Position numbers and translations under genes: made by a program. A stretch of DNA of 64,000 bases. Origin: Gp6-AA40 sp035492455. GTDB taxonomy: Bacteria; Acidobacteriota; Vicinamibacteria; Vicinamibacterales; UBA2999. Location of the stretch: positions 1-64,000 of the forward strand of contig DATJJE010000041.1 in NCBI GenBank assembly GCA_035492455.1. The letters are read 5' to 3'. How positions within the stretch are numbered: the first letter of the stretch is position 1; each line of letters opens with the position of its first letter. This document shows, piece by piece, positions 18,096-28,056 of this stretch. The notes below the pieces were generated by a model. It worked only from the letters and a program-made list of their open reading frames with translations, searched no databases and was not told where the DNA came from.

Positions 18096-19528
18096 ACGTT
18101 CGTCATCTGATCATCGGCGCCGGGCCCACAGGTCTCGGTGCTGCCTGGCGCCTGGAGCAGCGCGCCGTTCGCGATTGGCTTGTGCTCGAAGGCGGTCGCG
18201 TCGCCGGCGGTCTTGCGCAGTCAGTAGTCGATGAACACGGTTTCACCTGGGACCTTGGCGGACACGTCCAATTCAGCCATTACGAGATGTTCGATCAGCT
18301 GATGGACGAGCTCCTGGGCGTCGACGGATGGCTATATCACGATCGCGAGTCGTGGGTATGGGTGCGCAATCGATTTGTTCCGTATCCGTTTCAGTTGAAT
18401 CTGCATCGTTTGCCCGCCCCTGAACAAGACGCCTGTGTCCGTGGGCTCGAGGAAGCAGCCAGCGACGCAGCGGCTGGACGGTTGTTGCCGTCGAACTTCG
18501 GCGAGTGGATCTCGCAAACCCTCGGCTGTGGAATAGCGGATGTGTTCATGCGCCCGTACAACCAGAAGGTCTGGGCGCGCGATCCGGAGCTGATGGACTG
18601 GCGTTGGATCGGCGATCGCGTCGCCGTCGCCGACGTCACGCGCGTGAAGGAAAACATCCGCCTTCACCGCGACGACGTGTCCTGGGGCCCGAACAACCGG
18701 TTCCGGTTTCCTCGGCGCGGCGGCACGGGCGCCGTCTGGCGCGCGCTGGCCCGTCGTCTCACCGCGCACCAATCGGGCGGGCAGCCTCCACGGATACTGT
18801 TTGACTGCCGCGTACGACATGTCGACACCACAGAACGCCGCGTAGCGTTGGCCGACGGCCGCGAATTCCGCTACGAGCAGCTCATCTCGACGATGCCGCT
18901 CGATCGGCTGATTGCGATCAGCGATCTCGCCCGCGATCTAAGACCGGCGGCCCGTGATCTGGAGCACTCCTCGACCCACGTGATCGGCATCGGCCTCAAT
19001 GGCACTGCACCCGACATGCTCGCACACAAATGTTGGATGTATTTCCCCGAGAGCAACTGCCCGTTCTATCGTGTCACGCATTTTTCCCACTACTCACCTG
19101 ACAACGTTCCCCATGCGGCCTCTCAGTGGTCGCTGATGGCGGAAGTGTCGGAGTCCGAGCACAAGCCGGTAGACAGCGGCCGCGTAGTGACCGACGTAAT
19201 CAACGGACTGCTCGCGACGGCTCTCATTCGATCGCAAGCCGACGTTCATCACACGTGGCACACGCGGTTGGAATACGGCTACCCGATACCGTCGCTGCAC
19301 CGCGACAGGTCGCTTGGCGGCATTCAGACGGCGCTGGCGGCGCGCGACGTATACAGCCGCGGCCGCTTCGGCGCATGGAAGTACGAAGTGTCGAATCAGG
19401 ATCACAGCTTCGCCCAGGGTGTGGAAGCAGTGGATGCGTGGCTGGATGGGACCGAAGAAGTGACGTTGCGTCGTCCTGACGAAGTGAACGCGCGGCGCCC
19501 TCGTCCGGTGGCGCCGGCAAGATGCTGA
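18092..19528 (+). CDS. FAD-dependent amine-oxidase/UDP-galactopyranose-mutase-like protein
   Basis: 478 residues from GTG at 18092 (GTGA overlap). The N-terminal Rossmann motif LIIGAGPTGLGAAWRLE binds FAD, followed by GGLAQSVVDEHGFTWDLGGHV, the motif shared by amine oxidases, protoporphyrinogen oxidases and UDP-galactopyranose mutase. Near the C-terminus are YPIPSLHRD and GRFGAWKYEVSNQDHSF, reminiscent of the mutase-like branch in polysaccharide loci. It could interconvert pyranose and furanose sugars or oxidise a nucleotide sugar; which cannot be decided from sequence alone. Confidence 0.75.
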   Translation: MNVRHLIIGAGPTGLGAAWRLEQRAVRDWLVLEGGRVAGGLAQSVVDEHGFTWDLGGHVQFSHYEMFDQLMDELLGVDGWLYHDRESWVWVRNRFVPYPFQLNLHRLPAPEQDACVRGLEEAASDAAAGRLLPSNFGEWISQTLGCGIADVFMRPYNQKVWARDPELMDWRWIGDRVAVADVTRVKENIRLHRDDVSWGPNNRFRFPRRGGTGAVWRALARRLTAHQSGGQPPRILFDCRVRHVDTTERRVALADGREFRYEQLISTMPLDRLIAISDLARDLRPAARDLEHSSTHVIGIGLNGTAPDMLAHKCWMYFPESNCPFYRVTHFSHYSPDNVPHAASQWSLMAEVSESEHKPVDSGRVVTDVINGLLATALIRSQADVHHTWHTRLEYGYPIPSLHRDRSLGGIQTALAARDVYSRGRFGAWKYEVSNQDHSFAQGVEAVDAWLDGTEEVTLRRPDEVNARRPRPVAPARC

Positions 19529-20349
19529 CAACCCATCTGCGACGGCTGGCGCGCGGGGTGCAGCACGATCTATGGCCGACTGCCGAACGTGCGGTGCTGC
19601 ACGAACTGGAGCGCCGCGCCGGGAGCGAAGCACGCCGCACGCCTGGCCGCATCGCGATGCCGCCATACGAATTCGAGTATGCGGACGCCATGACCGCATG
19701 GCCGCAGTGGGATGACATCTTCGTTCGATCGTCGCTGGCATTCGATGCACCTGCGCAGCGGCCGCGGATTCTGGATTGCGGCGCCCACATCGGCCTGGCG
19801 TCGCTTTATTTCAAGCGGCAATTTCCGGACGCCAGCATCACCGCGTTCGAAGCGGATCCATCGTTGGCGGCCATGTGCCGTCGCAACCTGAGCGCGAACG
19901 GAGTGGATGACGTGGATGTCCACAGCACCGCGATCTGGACGTCAACGGGGACGGTGGAGTTTGTCTGTGAAGGCTCGGACTCAGGAGCGATTGCTGCGCT
20001 GGAACCATCAGTCGCCGGCGCGACGACGCGGGTGCCGGCCGAGCGTTTGTATGACTGGCTGAATGAGCGCGTCGATCTATTGAAACTGGACATAGAAGGC
20101 GCCGAAGTGCCGGTACTGACCGATTGCGGCCATCGCTTGCGCAACGTCCACGCGATGACAATCGATCTGCACGAGTTCAATCCGGCGCGTCGGCAGACGG
20201 GCGCTCTGTTTGATGTGCTCGCCGATGCGGGCTTCACATTTGACCTGCGCGACGTGGTGCCGCTGACGTGGCGCGGCTCGGGCGGGAATGCGCCGTTTTC
20301 CAACGCCGCACCCGTATGGGTGGCGACGGTTCGGGCATGGCGGAGCTGA
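19522..20349 (+). CDS. FkbM family methyltransferase
   Basis: 275 residues. Class I SAM-binding motif ILDCGAHIGLASLYFK (~residue 90) followed by an acidic residue at FEADPS, then the FkbM segment LLKLDIEGAE (~residue 190). FkbM enzymes O-methylate sugar hydroxyls, so it probably methylates the polysaccharide or its precursor. It starts seven bases inside the previous gene and ends 13 bases inside the next. Confidence 0.85.
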   Translation: MLTTHLRRLARGVQHDLWPTAERAVLHELERRAGSEARRTPGRIAMPPYEFEYADAMTAWPQWDDIFVRSSLAFDAPAQRPRILDCGAHIGLASLYFKRQFPDASITAFEADPSLAAMCRRNLSANGVDDVDVHSTAIWTSTGTVEFVCEGSDSGAIAALEPSVAGATTRVPAERLYDWLNERVDLLKLDIEGAEVPVLTDCGHRLRNVHAMTIDLHEFNPARRQTGALFDVLADAGFTFDLRDVVPLTWRGSGGNAPFSNAAPVWVATVRAWRS

Positions 20350-21533
20350 TTTCGCCAAGCGTTGTTTGCGTGATTCCCGATAAGCTCGGAGGATCACTGA
20401 ACATTGTTGAAGGGATCTTCCGGCATAGACGCCCGGACGGATTCGGCTACGCGGCCATCCTGACGCACAACCCGCTGTGGGTGGACACGCCATTCGGGGG
20501 ACGCTTCAACGCGGATTACCAGACACGCTTCGAGTTCAAGTCGCCGATCGAGAACTTCCACGCCGTGCTTCGCCGTTTGCGTGCCGCCATCCCTGCGGGC
20601 GAAGGACTGCTCGTCGCCAACGATCTGCTGGAGCTCGCCATGGTTTCAGCGTTCGATTGCGGACGCACCGTAATTCAGATTCTTCACGGCGACAGCGACT
20701 ATTACTATGGCCTCGCGGCACGTCATGAAGACGTCATCGATGCCTTCGTGGTTTACGGGCGGACGATGGAGCGGAAGCTGAAAGAGAAGCTGCCGCATCG
20801 CGCGGGCGATGTTTACTTCCTGCCGTACGGCGTCAGCGCGCCGTCCCGTCATCACCAACCGCGCCCAGGAAACCTTCGCCTGTTGTTTGCAGGTCGTCTC
20901 GAACATGGCCAGAAGGGCGTGCTTGACCTGCCCCTTATCGACCAGGAGCTCGGCGCGCGAGGTGTCGACGTCTGTTGGACGGTAGTAGGCGCCGGTCCTG
21001 ACGAGCAGCGGCTGCGTGATGCGTGGTCGAGCTCACGCGTGACGTTTCTCGGGCCGAAGACGACGGCCGAAGTGCTCGATATCACAGCGGATCATGACGT
21101 CTTCGTTCTGCCGACGCGCTACGAAGGCGTTCCCGTGGCGTTGATCGAAGCGATGAGCGTTGGTCTCGCGCCGGTTGTCAGCCGAGTTGCCAGCGGTGTG
21201 ACGGAGATACTCACCGAACGCGAAACGGGGCTCATGCCTCCTGTCGCCGACATCGCCGCGTTTGCCGATGCTATCGCCGCACTCGATCGCGACCGAGTGC
21301 TGCTGGAGAAGATTGGGGCGGCTGCACGGCGGTACGTAGCCACCACGCACAACATACGGGAGCGCACCGACGCGTATCAGGTCCTATTCGCGCGATATCG
21401 CGAGCTGCGCCGGCCGCGGCCCGATCGATCCGCGGTCCCGTACGGCAGCCGGCTCGATCAGCCGTGGATTCCGAACGCGGCGGTCAAGACGGTCCGAACA
21501 ATGATCCGGCGCGCCAAAGGGAAGCCCTGCTGA
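20337..21533 (+). CDS. Family 4 glycosyltransferase
   Basis: 398 residues from the ATG at 20337. GT-B fold: acceptor-side N-terminal half with DKLGGSLNIVEGIF, donor half with LRLLFAGRLEHGQKGV and the E-x7-E-like segment TRYEGVPVALIEAMSVGLAPV (~residue 265) typical of GT4. It acts on a nucleotide sugar at the cytoplasmic face of the membrane; linkage unknown. It shares one base (TGATG) with the next gene. Confidence 0.87.
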   Translation: MAELISPSVVCVIPDKLGGSLNIVEGIFRHRRPDGFGYAAILTHNPLWVDTPFGGRFNADYQTRFEFKSPIENFHAVLRRLRAAIPAGEGLLVANDLLELAMVSAFDCGRTVIQILHGDSDYYYGLAARHEDVIDAFVVYGRTMERKLKEKLPHRAGDVYFLPYGVSAPSRHHQPRPGNLRLLFAGRLEHGQKGVLDLPLIDQELGARGVDVCWTVVGAGPDEQRLRDAWSSSRVTFLGPKTTAEVLDITADHDVFVLPTRYEGVPVALIEAMSVGLAPVVSRVASGVTEILTERETGLMPPVADIAAFADAIAALDRDRVLLEKIGAAARRYVATTHNIRERTDAYQVLFARYRELRRPRPDRSAVPYGSRLDQPWIPNAAVKTVRTMIRRAKGKPC

Positions 21534-22843
21534 TGCGCATCGTCCAGGCAGCGGGCTGGTATCTGCCCACGTCCCACGGCGGCACCGAGGTCTATGTCTC
21601 CGAACTAGCCAAACGCCTGAATGCCGCAGGGCATGAGGTGCTGATCGCCGCGCCCGAACCGCTTGGACAGGATGAGCGAACCTATGACGCTGGCGGAATC
21701 AAGGTGTATCGCTATCCGATTCCGCCTCGCGTTTCCCGTGACGAGGCGCAAGGTCGCGTTGTCGTGCCGGGGGCCGAACGCTTTCATGGTTGGCTACAGC
21801 GCGTCGCCGCCGACGTCGTACACATGCACACGTACGTGACAGGTCTCGGCCTGTCGGAGGTGCGCGTCGCCAAAGCGACCGGCGCGCGGGTCGTTGCGAC
21901 GACGCATTCAGCAAGTCTGGGATTCACGTGCCAACGCGGCACGATGATGCGGTGGGGAACGGCGCTTTGCGACGGTGTCGTGCGTCCGACAAAGTGTGCT
22001 GCCTGTCAGCTGCAGCACAGTGGTGTACCGCGACCGTTTGCGATGGCAGCTGCATTGATGCCGGCTTCGATAAGCGCCGCTGGCCGCCGCGTCCCCGGGC
22101 GACTCGGCACGATCGTCGGCATGACGAATCTGATCTCTTACAACCAGGCGTCGCAGCGCGAGATGCTCGATCTCGTCGATCGATTCGTGGTCCTGAGCGA
22201 CTGGGCGCGCCATGTGCTGATTGCCAACGGTGCGCCAGCGGCGAAGATTGCGCTCAATCGCCTTGGCGTACGGTTTCCGTCATGCCCAAAGCCGACGCGG
22301 CGATCCGGTGCGCCCATCACGGTTGCGTACATCGGCCGATTCGATCCGATCAAAGGCGTCGCCGACCTCGCACACGCGATTTCGATGGTTCCGCGCTCCG
22401 CACCTATTCGGTTCGAATTTCATGGCCCTGTGCGGTACGTGAGCGACTTTACCGTCGTGAATCGGCTGAAGGAGATTGTCGGGCCCGAGGCGTGGGTACA
22501 TTTCGGCGGCGAGCTCGACGCAGAAGGTGTTCGCACGGCACTCCGGCGAATCGACGTCGTGTGCTGCCCGTCGCGCGCTGTTGAGGGTGGGCCGACAATC
22601 GCACTGGAGGCGCACGCCGCCGGCGTTCCGACGATCGGCACTGACATTCCAGCACTTTCAGAGCTCGTACGTGACGGCGAGAACGGGCGACTGTACCCAG
22701 TCGGCGACGTCGGCGCGCTTGCTGAAATTCTCACCGAGCTTGCCGTAACGCCCGGGCTCGTGGATCGATGGCGCGCGTGCCTGTCGTCTGTTCGCACGAT
22801 GGACGACGTAACACGCGATTACCTCGAAATGTACGCCGCATGA
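21533..22843 (+). CDS. Family 4 glycosyltransferase with four-cysteine insert
   Basis: 436 residues from ATG at 21533. GT4 hallmarks: the N-terminal GGTEVYVSELAKRL loop, VAYIGRFDPIKGV, and SRAVEGGPTIALEAHAAGVP. An insert near residues 140-170 carries four cysteines (FTCQRG, ALCDG, TKCAAC), which could hold a metal ion. Such inserts occur in some GT4 enzymes of exopolysaccharide loci; their role is not known to me. It overlaps the next gene by four bases. Confidence 0.87.
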   Translation: MRIVQAAGWYLPTSHGGTEVYVSELAKRLNAAGHEVLIAAPEPLGQDERTYDAGGIKVYRYPIPPRVSRDEAQGRVVVPGAERFHGWLQRVAADVVHMHTYVTGLGLSEVRVAKATGARVVATTHSASLGFTCQRGTMMRWGTALCDGVVRPTKCAACQLQHSGVPRPFAMAAALMPASISAAGRRVPGRLGTIVGMTNLISYNQASQREMLDLVDRFVVLSDWARHVLIANGAPAAKIALNRLGVRFPSCPKPTRRSGAPITVAYIGRFDPIKGVADLAHAISMVPRSAPIRFEFHGPVRYVSDFTVVNRLKEIVGPEAWVHFGGELDAEGVRTALRRIDVVCCPSRAVEGGPTIALEAHAAGVPTIGTDIPALSELVRDGENGRLYPVGDVGALAEILTELAVTPGLVDRWRACLSSVRTMDDVTRDYLEMYAA

Positions 22844-23550
22844 TTGGTGGGGCTGTTATCAAAGCCGTGCTCGGCCCGCGATGGACGACCTGGGCGCGCA
22901 CCGTAACGCGAGGTTTGGAACGGCCATCATGGGGCAATCTTCGCCGCGTCACACCGCTGTCGACCGTTTACGGCTTCGATCGAGGTACCCCAATCGATCG
23001 GTATTACGTCGACAAATTCTTCAGTGCGCGAAGAAATCGGATCACTGGCCGCGTCCTCGAGATTCAGACGAGCGACCACATCCGGCGATACGGATCGAAC
23101 GTGACCGCTGCAGATACGCTCGATGTCAATCCGTCGTTTAAGCCGACTTACTGCTGCGATCTCGCGAATGCCGCGATGGTGCCGACAGGCACCTACGACT
23201 GTTTTCTTCTGCCGAATACTCTGTGCTTCATCCACGATCTCGACGCGGCCCTCCGCGAAGCGCGGCGCATTGTTCGGCGCGGCGGCACCATTCTGGCCAC
23301 CATGCCCGGACTCGTTCCCTTGACACCTGACGTCGAGGACTACTGGCACGCCAGCGCGGATGGCTGGAGGGTGGTTGCCGGGCGCGCGTGGCCGGATTGC
23401 GATACGTCAGTGCAGACGTATGGGAATTGCCTTGCCGCCGCAGCGGCGATGTACGGCGTATCCGTCGAAGAACTCACGCCTGCGGAGCTCGACGTCACTG
23501 ACCCGCGCTATCCGGTGCTGGTTTCGATTGACTGTCGCGTAGCCGAATGA
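22840..23550 (+). CDS. SAM-dependent methyltransferase-like protein, polysaccharide type
   Basis: 236 residues from ATG at 22840. The architecture PIDRYYVDKFF...RVLEIQTSDHIRRYG...DTLDVN is that of a class I methyltransferase family common in glycan loci, where motif I reads LEIGD instead of the usual GxGxG. Here the motif is LEIQTSD, a further departure, so activity is uncertain. The later LREARRIVRRGGTILATMPG segment is the usual post-motif strand. Possible sugar O-methylation. Confidence 0.7.
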   Translation: MIGGAVIKAVLGPRWTTWARTVTRGLERPSWGNLRRVTPLSTVYGFDRGTPIDRYYVDKFFSARRNRITGRVLEIQTSDHIRRYGSNVTAADTLDVNPSFKPTYCCDLANAAMVPTGTYDCFLLPNTLCFIHDLDAALREARRIVRRGGTILATMPGLVPLTPDVEDYWHASADGWRVVAGRAWPDCDTSVQTYGNCLAAAAAMYGVSVEELTPAELDVTDPRYPVLVSIDCRVAE

Positions 23551-24494
23551 TTTTTCCGTCTCGAACCGTGTTCGGCGGTGTGCGCCGCGTCGTCAAGCAC
23601 ACGCTGTTCAGCGTCGGCTATTACCACCAGCGTCTCGCACAGTCCGAATTCCCGGGCATTGCCATTCTTTGCTACCACGGAATCCGTTCAAGGACCGATC
23701 CGCGGGCGCCCTTCAACGATCTGCATGTCGATCCAGACGTGTTCGACGCGCATTGCCGGCTGATTTCTACGGCCTGCAACCCAATCTCTCTCGATGATTT
23801 CCGTGCGGCGCTCGATGGCCGGCGCGCATTGCCGCCTCGGCCCGTCATCGTCAGCTTCGACGATGGGTATCGGAGCGTGCTCGAGTACGGTCTACCGTCG
23901 CTCGAACAGTACGGGATCCCTGCCGCCGTGTTCGTTTGCATCGAACCGGTGCTTCGCTCGCAACACTTCTGGTTCGATACGCTCTGCCGGCGCGAGGACG
24001 AGCAAGCGGTCGTGCAGGCCGCAACGGTCCCTTACCAGGTATGGCGTCGACGGAGGGAGTCGATCGCAGCCGCCTGTTATGAGCACGAGAAGCACCGGCC
24101 CATGACGATAGGTGAGTTGCGTCAGCTGGCGAACAGCCCGCTGGTCGAGATCGGTGGTCACACCATGTCGCACCCCGCGCTGGCACGCGCATCGCTCGAC
24201 GAACAGCGCTGCGAGATTGCGGGTTGCCGCACCGCCTTGGAAGACGCGATTGGCAAACGCGTGAATGCATTCGCCTATCCGTTCGGCCAAAACGGGGTCC
24301 ACTACAGCGTAGAGACAATCCAGGTCGTTCGCGACTCCGGTTTCGACATGGCGTTTAGTACCGAACCGTCGTTTGTCAGCAGTCACGGTGACCGGTTCGA
24401 TACTCCGCGGTTCGTCATCCTCGATGCCGTTACCGAAGTTGAGCTCGCACATCGGCTGACCCACTCGTGGCGCACAACACAAGCCTGCGTGTGA
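23547..24494 (+). CDS. Polysaccharide deacetylase family protein (CE4)
   Basis: 315 residues, ATGA overlap with the previous gene. The NodB-homology motifs are present: VIVSFDDGY (~residue 97, general base and metal Asp) and GGHTMSHPALA (~residue 207, metal His pair), then FAYPFGQ. It probably removes N-acetyl groups from the polysaccharide or a lipid-linked sugar. No clear signal peptide, which suggests action at the cytoplasmic side or membrane attachment through the N-terminal hydrophobic stretch. Confidence 0.85.
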   Translation: MIFPSRTVFGGVRRVVKHTLFSVGYYHQRLAQSEFPGIAILCYHGIRSRTDPRAPFNDLHVDPDVFDAHCRLISTACNPISLDDFRAALDGRRALPPRPVIVSFDDGYRSVLEYGLPSLEQYGIPAAVFVCIEPVLRSQHFWFDTLCRREDEQAVVQAATVPYQVWRRRRESIAAACYEHEKHRPMTIGELRQLANSPLVEIGGHTMSHPALARASLDEQRCEIAGCRTALEDAIGKRVNAFAYPFGQNGVHYSVETIQVVRDSGFDMAFSTEPSFVSSHGDRFDTPRFVILDAVTEVELAHRLTHSWRTTQACV

Positions 24495-25729
24495 AAAAGC
24501 GGATCTGCGTCGTTACTGCCGGGCATCTGTCGACATGCCCCCGCATGCTCAAAGCCGCGGATGCGTTTCACGCCGTCGGTTACCGGGTGCGCGTCGTCAG
24601 CGCCTGCACGGGAGGGTGGGCGACGAAGGCAGATGCAGCGCTCGTCGCGTCACGTGGATGGTCGTGGCACGTCGTGAACTACGACCCCGCCGCCGCGCCG
24701 TCAACGTGGTTCCGAACCGGATCGCGCTACCGGGCAGCGCGGGCGTTGGCAGCCATCATGACACCTGTGCCGACGCGTGTTGCCAGCGCGGCGTTCGCAC
24801 GCGTGCATCGCGAATTGGTGAACGCGATTCTCGAAGAGCCCGCGGATTTGTTGTACGGCGGGACGACGGGAGCAATTGCGGCGGTTGCCGAAGCGGGGCG
24901 CAAGGCGCGCATGCCGTTCGCCGTGGATTTCGAGGATTTTCACTGCGGCGAACACGAATCGCCCGAGGGCGATTTGTCGAACGCGTTAGGACGAGTGGTG
25001 ATGCAGCTGGCATCCGACGGCGCGGCCTTCGTCACTGCGGGAAGCGCCGCGATTGCGACTGCGTGCCGCGAGGAGCTCGGCGTTGACGCAACGCCGATCA
25101 ACAACGTGTTCCCGCTGCCCCCAGGGCAACCTATTGAACAGACGTTCCGTTCGAGTGACGAATTCGCGGTCTACTGGTTCAGCCAGACAATCGGCGCCGG
25201 CCGCGGCCTCGAGGATGTTGTGCGCGCCCTCGGGCTGACGACGCACAAGGCGATGTTCACCCTGCGGGGATGTCCGGCCGGTGACTACGTGGAACGCCTT
25301 CGTGCGTTCGCGGCCCGCGAGGCGCCGCGCGTTCGACTCATCATTGAACCGCCGGTCGCCCCCGAATCAGTCGTCGACTCGTGCCGCACGTTCGATCTCG
25401 GCGTATCCGCCGAGCAGGGGCACATTCGCAATCGTCAGCTGAACCTGCCGAACAAAGCCGCGACGTATCCGCTGGCTGGCGTGCCGGTCGCGCTGACGAA
25501 CACTCCCGGCCAGGAGCCGCTGGCACGTGATCTTGGCGTCGGTGGCCTCGTGTTTACACCGGGAGATGCCGCATCGCTGGCGGAACAGATGCAGCCGCTG
25601 ATGACTGATGCAACGCGTCTGGCGGAGGCACGTGCTGCAAGCTGGCGCGCTGCGCGGATGCGGTGGCATTGGGAACATGAGCGGGAACGCGGCGCCCTCC
25701 TGGCGACCGTGGCGAACGTGGTGTCATGA
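24491..25729 (+). CDS. Glycosyltransferase, GT-B type (GT4-like)
   Basis: 412 residues from GTG at 24491 (GTGA overlap). The first strand KRICVVTAGHLSTCPRMLKAADAF, the PFAVDFEDFHCGEHES segment and FAVYWFSQTIGAGRGLEDV are arranged as in GT-B enzymes, with a C-terminal donor site region (LPNKAATYPLAGVPVALT). The E-x7-E motif is weak, so it is a divergent member. Context puts it in glycan assembly. Confidence 0.72.
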   Translation: MKKRICVVTAGHLSTCPRMLKAADAFHAVGYRVRVVSACTGGWATKADAALVASRGWSWHVVNYDPAAAPSTWFRTGSRYRAARALAAIMTPVPTRVASAAFARVHRELVNAILEEPADLLYGGTTGAIAAVAEAGRKARMPFAVDFEDFHCGEHESPEGDLSNALGRVVMQLASDGAAFVTAGSAAIATACREELGVDATPINNVFPLPPGQPIEQTFRSSDEFAVYWFSQTIGAGRGLEDVVRALGLTTHKAMFTLRGCPAGDYVERLRAFAAREAPRVRLIIEPPVAPESVVDSCRTFDLGVSAEQGHIRNRQLNLPNKAATYPLAGVPVALTNTPGQEPLARDLGVGGLVFTPGDAASLAEQMQPLMTDATRLAEARAASWRAARMRWHWEHERERGALLATVANVVS

Positions 25730-26760
25730 GTCTTCGCATCGCCATCACCGCGGACCCGTATCTGCCTGTACCGCCGCGTCTTTACGGCGGCATCGAGCGA
25801 GTGATTGCGCTCCTTGTGTCCGGACTCGTTCGGCGCGGCCACGAGGTCACGTTAATCGCGCATCCCGAAAGTCAGACACCAGCCGCGCTTATTCCTTACG
25901 GTGCCTCATCACATACTGATCGCGTAGCCCGAATGCGCGAGTTGGCGCAGGTCGCATCGGCCCTGATTCGCGTGAGTGGCAGCATCGACATCATCCACAG
26001 CTTTGGCCGCCTCGCGGCGCTGCTGCCCGTTCTGCCGATGCGAGCCGTAAAAAAGATTCAAACCTACCAGCGTGAGATCCCCTGGAGCGGCGTTCGTCGT
26101 GCGGCACGGCTCGGCGGCGATTCCATTCTGTTCACAGGATGTTCAACGAGCCTCTACGCGTCGGCAAATGGTGCCGCGGACGGTACACGGTGGCGCACGG
26201 TTTTCAACTGCGTTGACCCGTCGAGCTACGTGTCGGTGACGACGGTGCCCGACGATGCGCCGCTCGCGTTTCTGGGGCGTATCGAGCGCATCAAGGGGAC
26301 ACACACAGCGATTGCGATTGCAAGAGCAGCGGGGCGGCCGCTCGTCATCGCGGGCAATGTTGCGGATGCGGAGTACTTCCACACCGAAGTTGCGCCACAA
26401 ATCGACGACCGCACTGTCAGTTACATCGGCGAAGTCGACGACGCCGCCAAGAGCCGCATGCTGGGCGGATCGGCGGCGTTGCTGATGCCCATTGCATGGG
26501 ACGAACCGTTCGGCATCGTGATGGCTGAGGCGTTTGCGTGCGGGACGCCTGTCATCGGCTTCCGCCGAGGCAGTGTTCCCGAGGTGGTGCGTGAGGGCGT
26601 GAACGGTTTTGTGGTGAGCGATGTTCCGCAAGCCGTTGCCGCGGTTCGCCAGTTGCACCTGCTCGATCGCGACGCGGTTCGTCGAGATTGTGAGGCGCGC
26701 TTTTCGTGCGACGCGACCGTCGACGCTTACGAGGCTCTGTATCAGGAGGTGCGCGGCTAA
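25726..26760 (+). CDS. Family 4 glycosyltransferase
   Basis: 344 residues, ATGA overlap with the previous gene. N-terminal YLPVPPRLYGGIERVIALLVSGL and donor-side PLAFLGRIERIKGTHTAIAIA, WDEPFGIVMAEAFACGTPVIGF (E-x7-E) are clean GT4 signatures. Compact relative to its neighbours. Nucleotide sugar and linkage cannot be assigned. Confidence 0.88.
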   Translation: MSLRIAITADPYLPVPPRLYGGIERVIALLVSGLVRRGHEVTLIAHPESQTPAALIPYGASSHTDRVARMRELAQVASALIRVSGSIDIIHSFGRLAALLPVLPMRAVKKIQTYQREIPWSGVRRAARLGGDSILFTGCSTSLYASANGAADGTRWRTVFNCVDPSSYVSVTTVPDDAPLAFLGRIERIKGTHTAIAIARAAGRPLVIAGNVADAEYFHTEVAPQIDDRTVSYIGEVDDAAKSRMLGGSAALLMPIAWDEPFGIVMAEAFACGTPVIGFRRGSVPEVVREGVNGFVVSDVPQAVAAVRQLHLLDRDAVRRDCEARFSCDATVDAYEALYQEVRG

Positions 26761-28056
26761 GTGCGACGGGTGTTGATGATCTCGCCGCATTTTCCGCCGG
26801 ACAGCAGCGCGGGCACTCATCGCGTCCGTCTACTCGCTCCGCACCTCGCCGCGTACGGCTGGCAGCCGACCGTGCTCACCGTGGCGGAGCAGGGTTACGA
26901 AGGGCGCGTCGATCCCGAGCTTTCGCGTCTCGTGCCGGCCGATCTCGACGTCGTGCGCACGCGTGCGCTGCCGGCACGACTGACGCGACGGGTTGGTATC
27001 GGCGATCTCGGGCTGCGTGCACTGCCCGGTCTCTACCGCGCCGCGCAGAGACTGCATCGGCAGCATCGGTTCGACGCCGTGTTCATCACGATCTATCCCA
27101 CGTATCCGGCCGTACTCGGGCCGATGATGAAGCGCCGCTTTGGTGTGCCGTTCGTGCTCGACTATCAGGATCCGTGGGTCGGTGCATGGGGAGACACGGT
27201 TGGCGGCGGTGCTGGCGGAACCGTCGATACGAAGAGCCGGACCAGTCGCGCGCTGGCGGAGCACCTCGAGCCGCACGTGCTGCGCGCGGCCGACGGCGTC
27301 ACGGCGGTATCGGCTCGCACGTATGAGGACGCACTCGACCGAACCGGCAGCGAACCGCGTGCGGTGGCGGAGATTCCCATCGGATGGGACGCCGCGGACA
27401 TCGATGCGGTAGCGAACCGGTCGGCGCGTCCGCCGCTCATCCCGCGCGACGGACGCCTGAATATCTGCTACGCCGGGACACTGCTTCCCCTCGGCATCGC
27501 GACACTGCGGGTGGTGCTCGAGGCTGCACGCACGCTCATCGAACAGGAACCGCGCCTCGCGGATCGCCTCCGTCTTTACTTTTTCGGGACCAGTAATCAA
27601 ACGAGCGGAGGAGAGGAACGGGTGCGGCCTCACGCCCGCGAGCTGGGCGTCGAACATCTGGTGCATGAACATCCGGCGCGACTCGATTATCTGGACGCGC
27701 TCGATGCCCTTCGCCAGGCTGACGTGCTGCTGCTGCTCGGAAGCTCGGAACGACACTACACGCCGAGCAAGGTGTTTCCGGCTTTGCTCGCCGGGCGACC
27801 GCTGATCGCTCTCTACCATCAGGCGAGCACAGTGGTCGAGATGCTTCGCGCGGTCGCGCCAGAACCTGCATCTCACCTGATCACGTTTGACGAGCGGCAG
27901 CCGGTCGAAACTGTCACCGGCCGCGTTGTCCACGCGCTTCGCCGCCTTGTCTGCGCGAATAACACCATCACCGTCAATCGAGCCGCTCTGGAGCCATGGT
28001 CCGCCAGGGCATTGGCGGGCAAGCTGGCCCAGGTATGCGATCGGATAGCCGCGTGA
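26761..28056 (+). CDS. Glycosyltransferase, GT-B type (GT4-like)
   Basis: 431 residues from GTG directly after the previous stop codon. The N-terminus VLMISPHFPPDSSAGTHRVRLLAPHLA and the segment VPFVLDYQDPWV are characteristic of a GT4 subgroup in capsule loci. The donor-side domain contains LNICYAGTLLPLGI and YTPSKVFPALLAGRPLIAL. It overlaps the next gene by four bases. Confidence 0.83.
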   Translation: MRRVLMISPHFPPDSSAGTHRVRLLAPHLAAYGWQPTVLTVAEQGYEGRVDPELSRLVPADLDVVRTRALPARLTRRVGIGDLGLRALPGLYRAAQRLHRQHRFDAVFITIYPTYPAVLGPMMKRRFGVPFVLDYQDPWVGAWGDTVGGGAGGTVDTKSRTSRALAEHLEPHVLRAADGVTAVSARTYEDALDRTGSEPRAVAEIPIGWDAADIDAVANRSARPPLIPRDGRLNICYAGTLLPLGIATLRVVLEAARTLIEQEPRLADRLRLYFFGTSNQTSGGEERVRPHARELGVEHLVHEHPARLDYLDALDALRQADVLLLLGSSERHYTPSKVFPALLAGRPLIALYHQASTVVEMLRAVAPEPASHLITFDERQPVETVTGRVVHALRRLVCANNTITVNRAALEPWSARALAGKLAQVCDRIAA

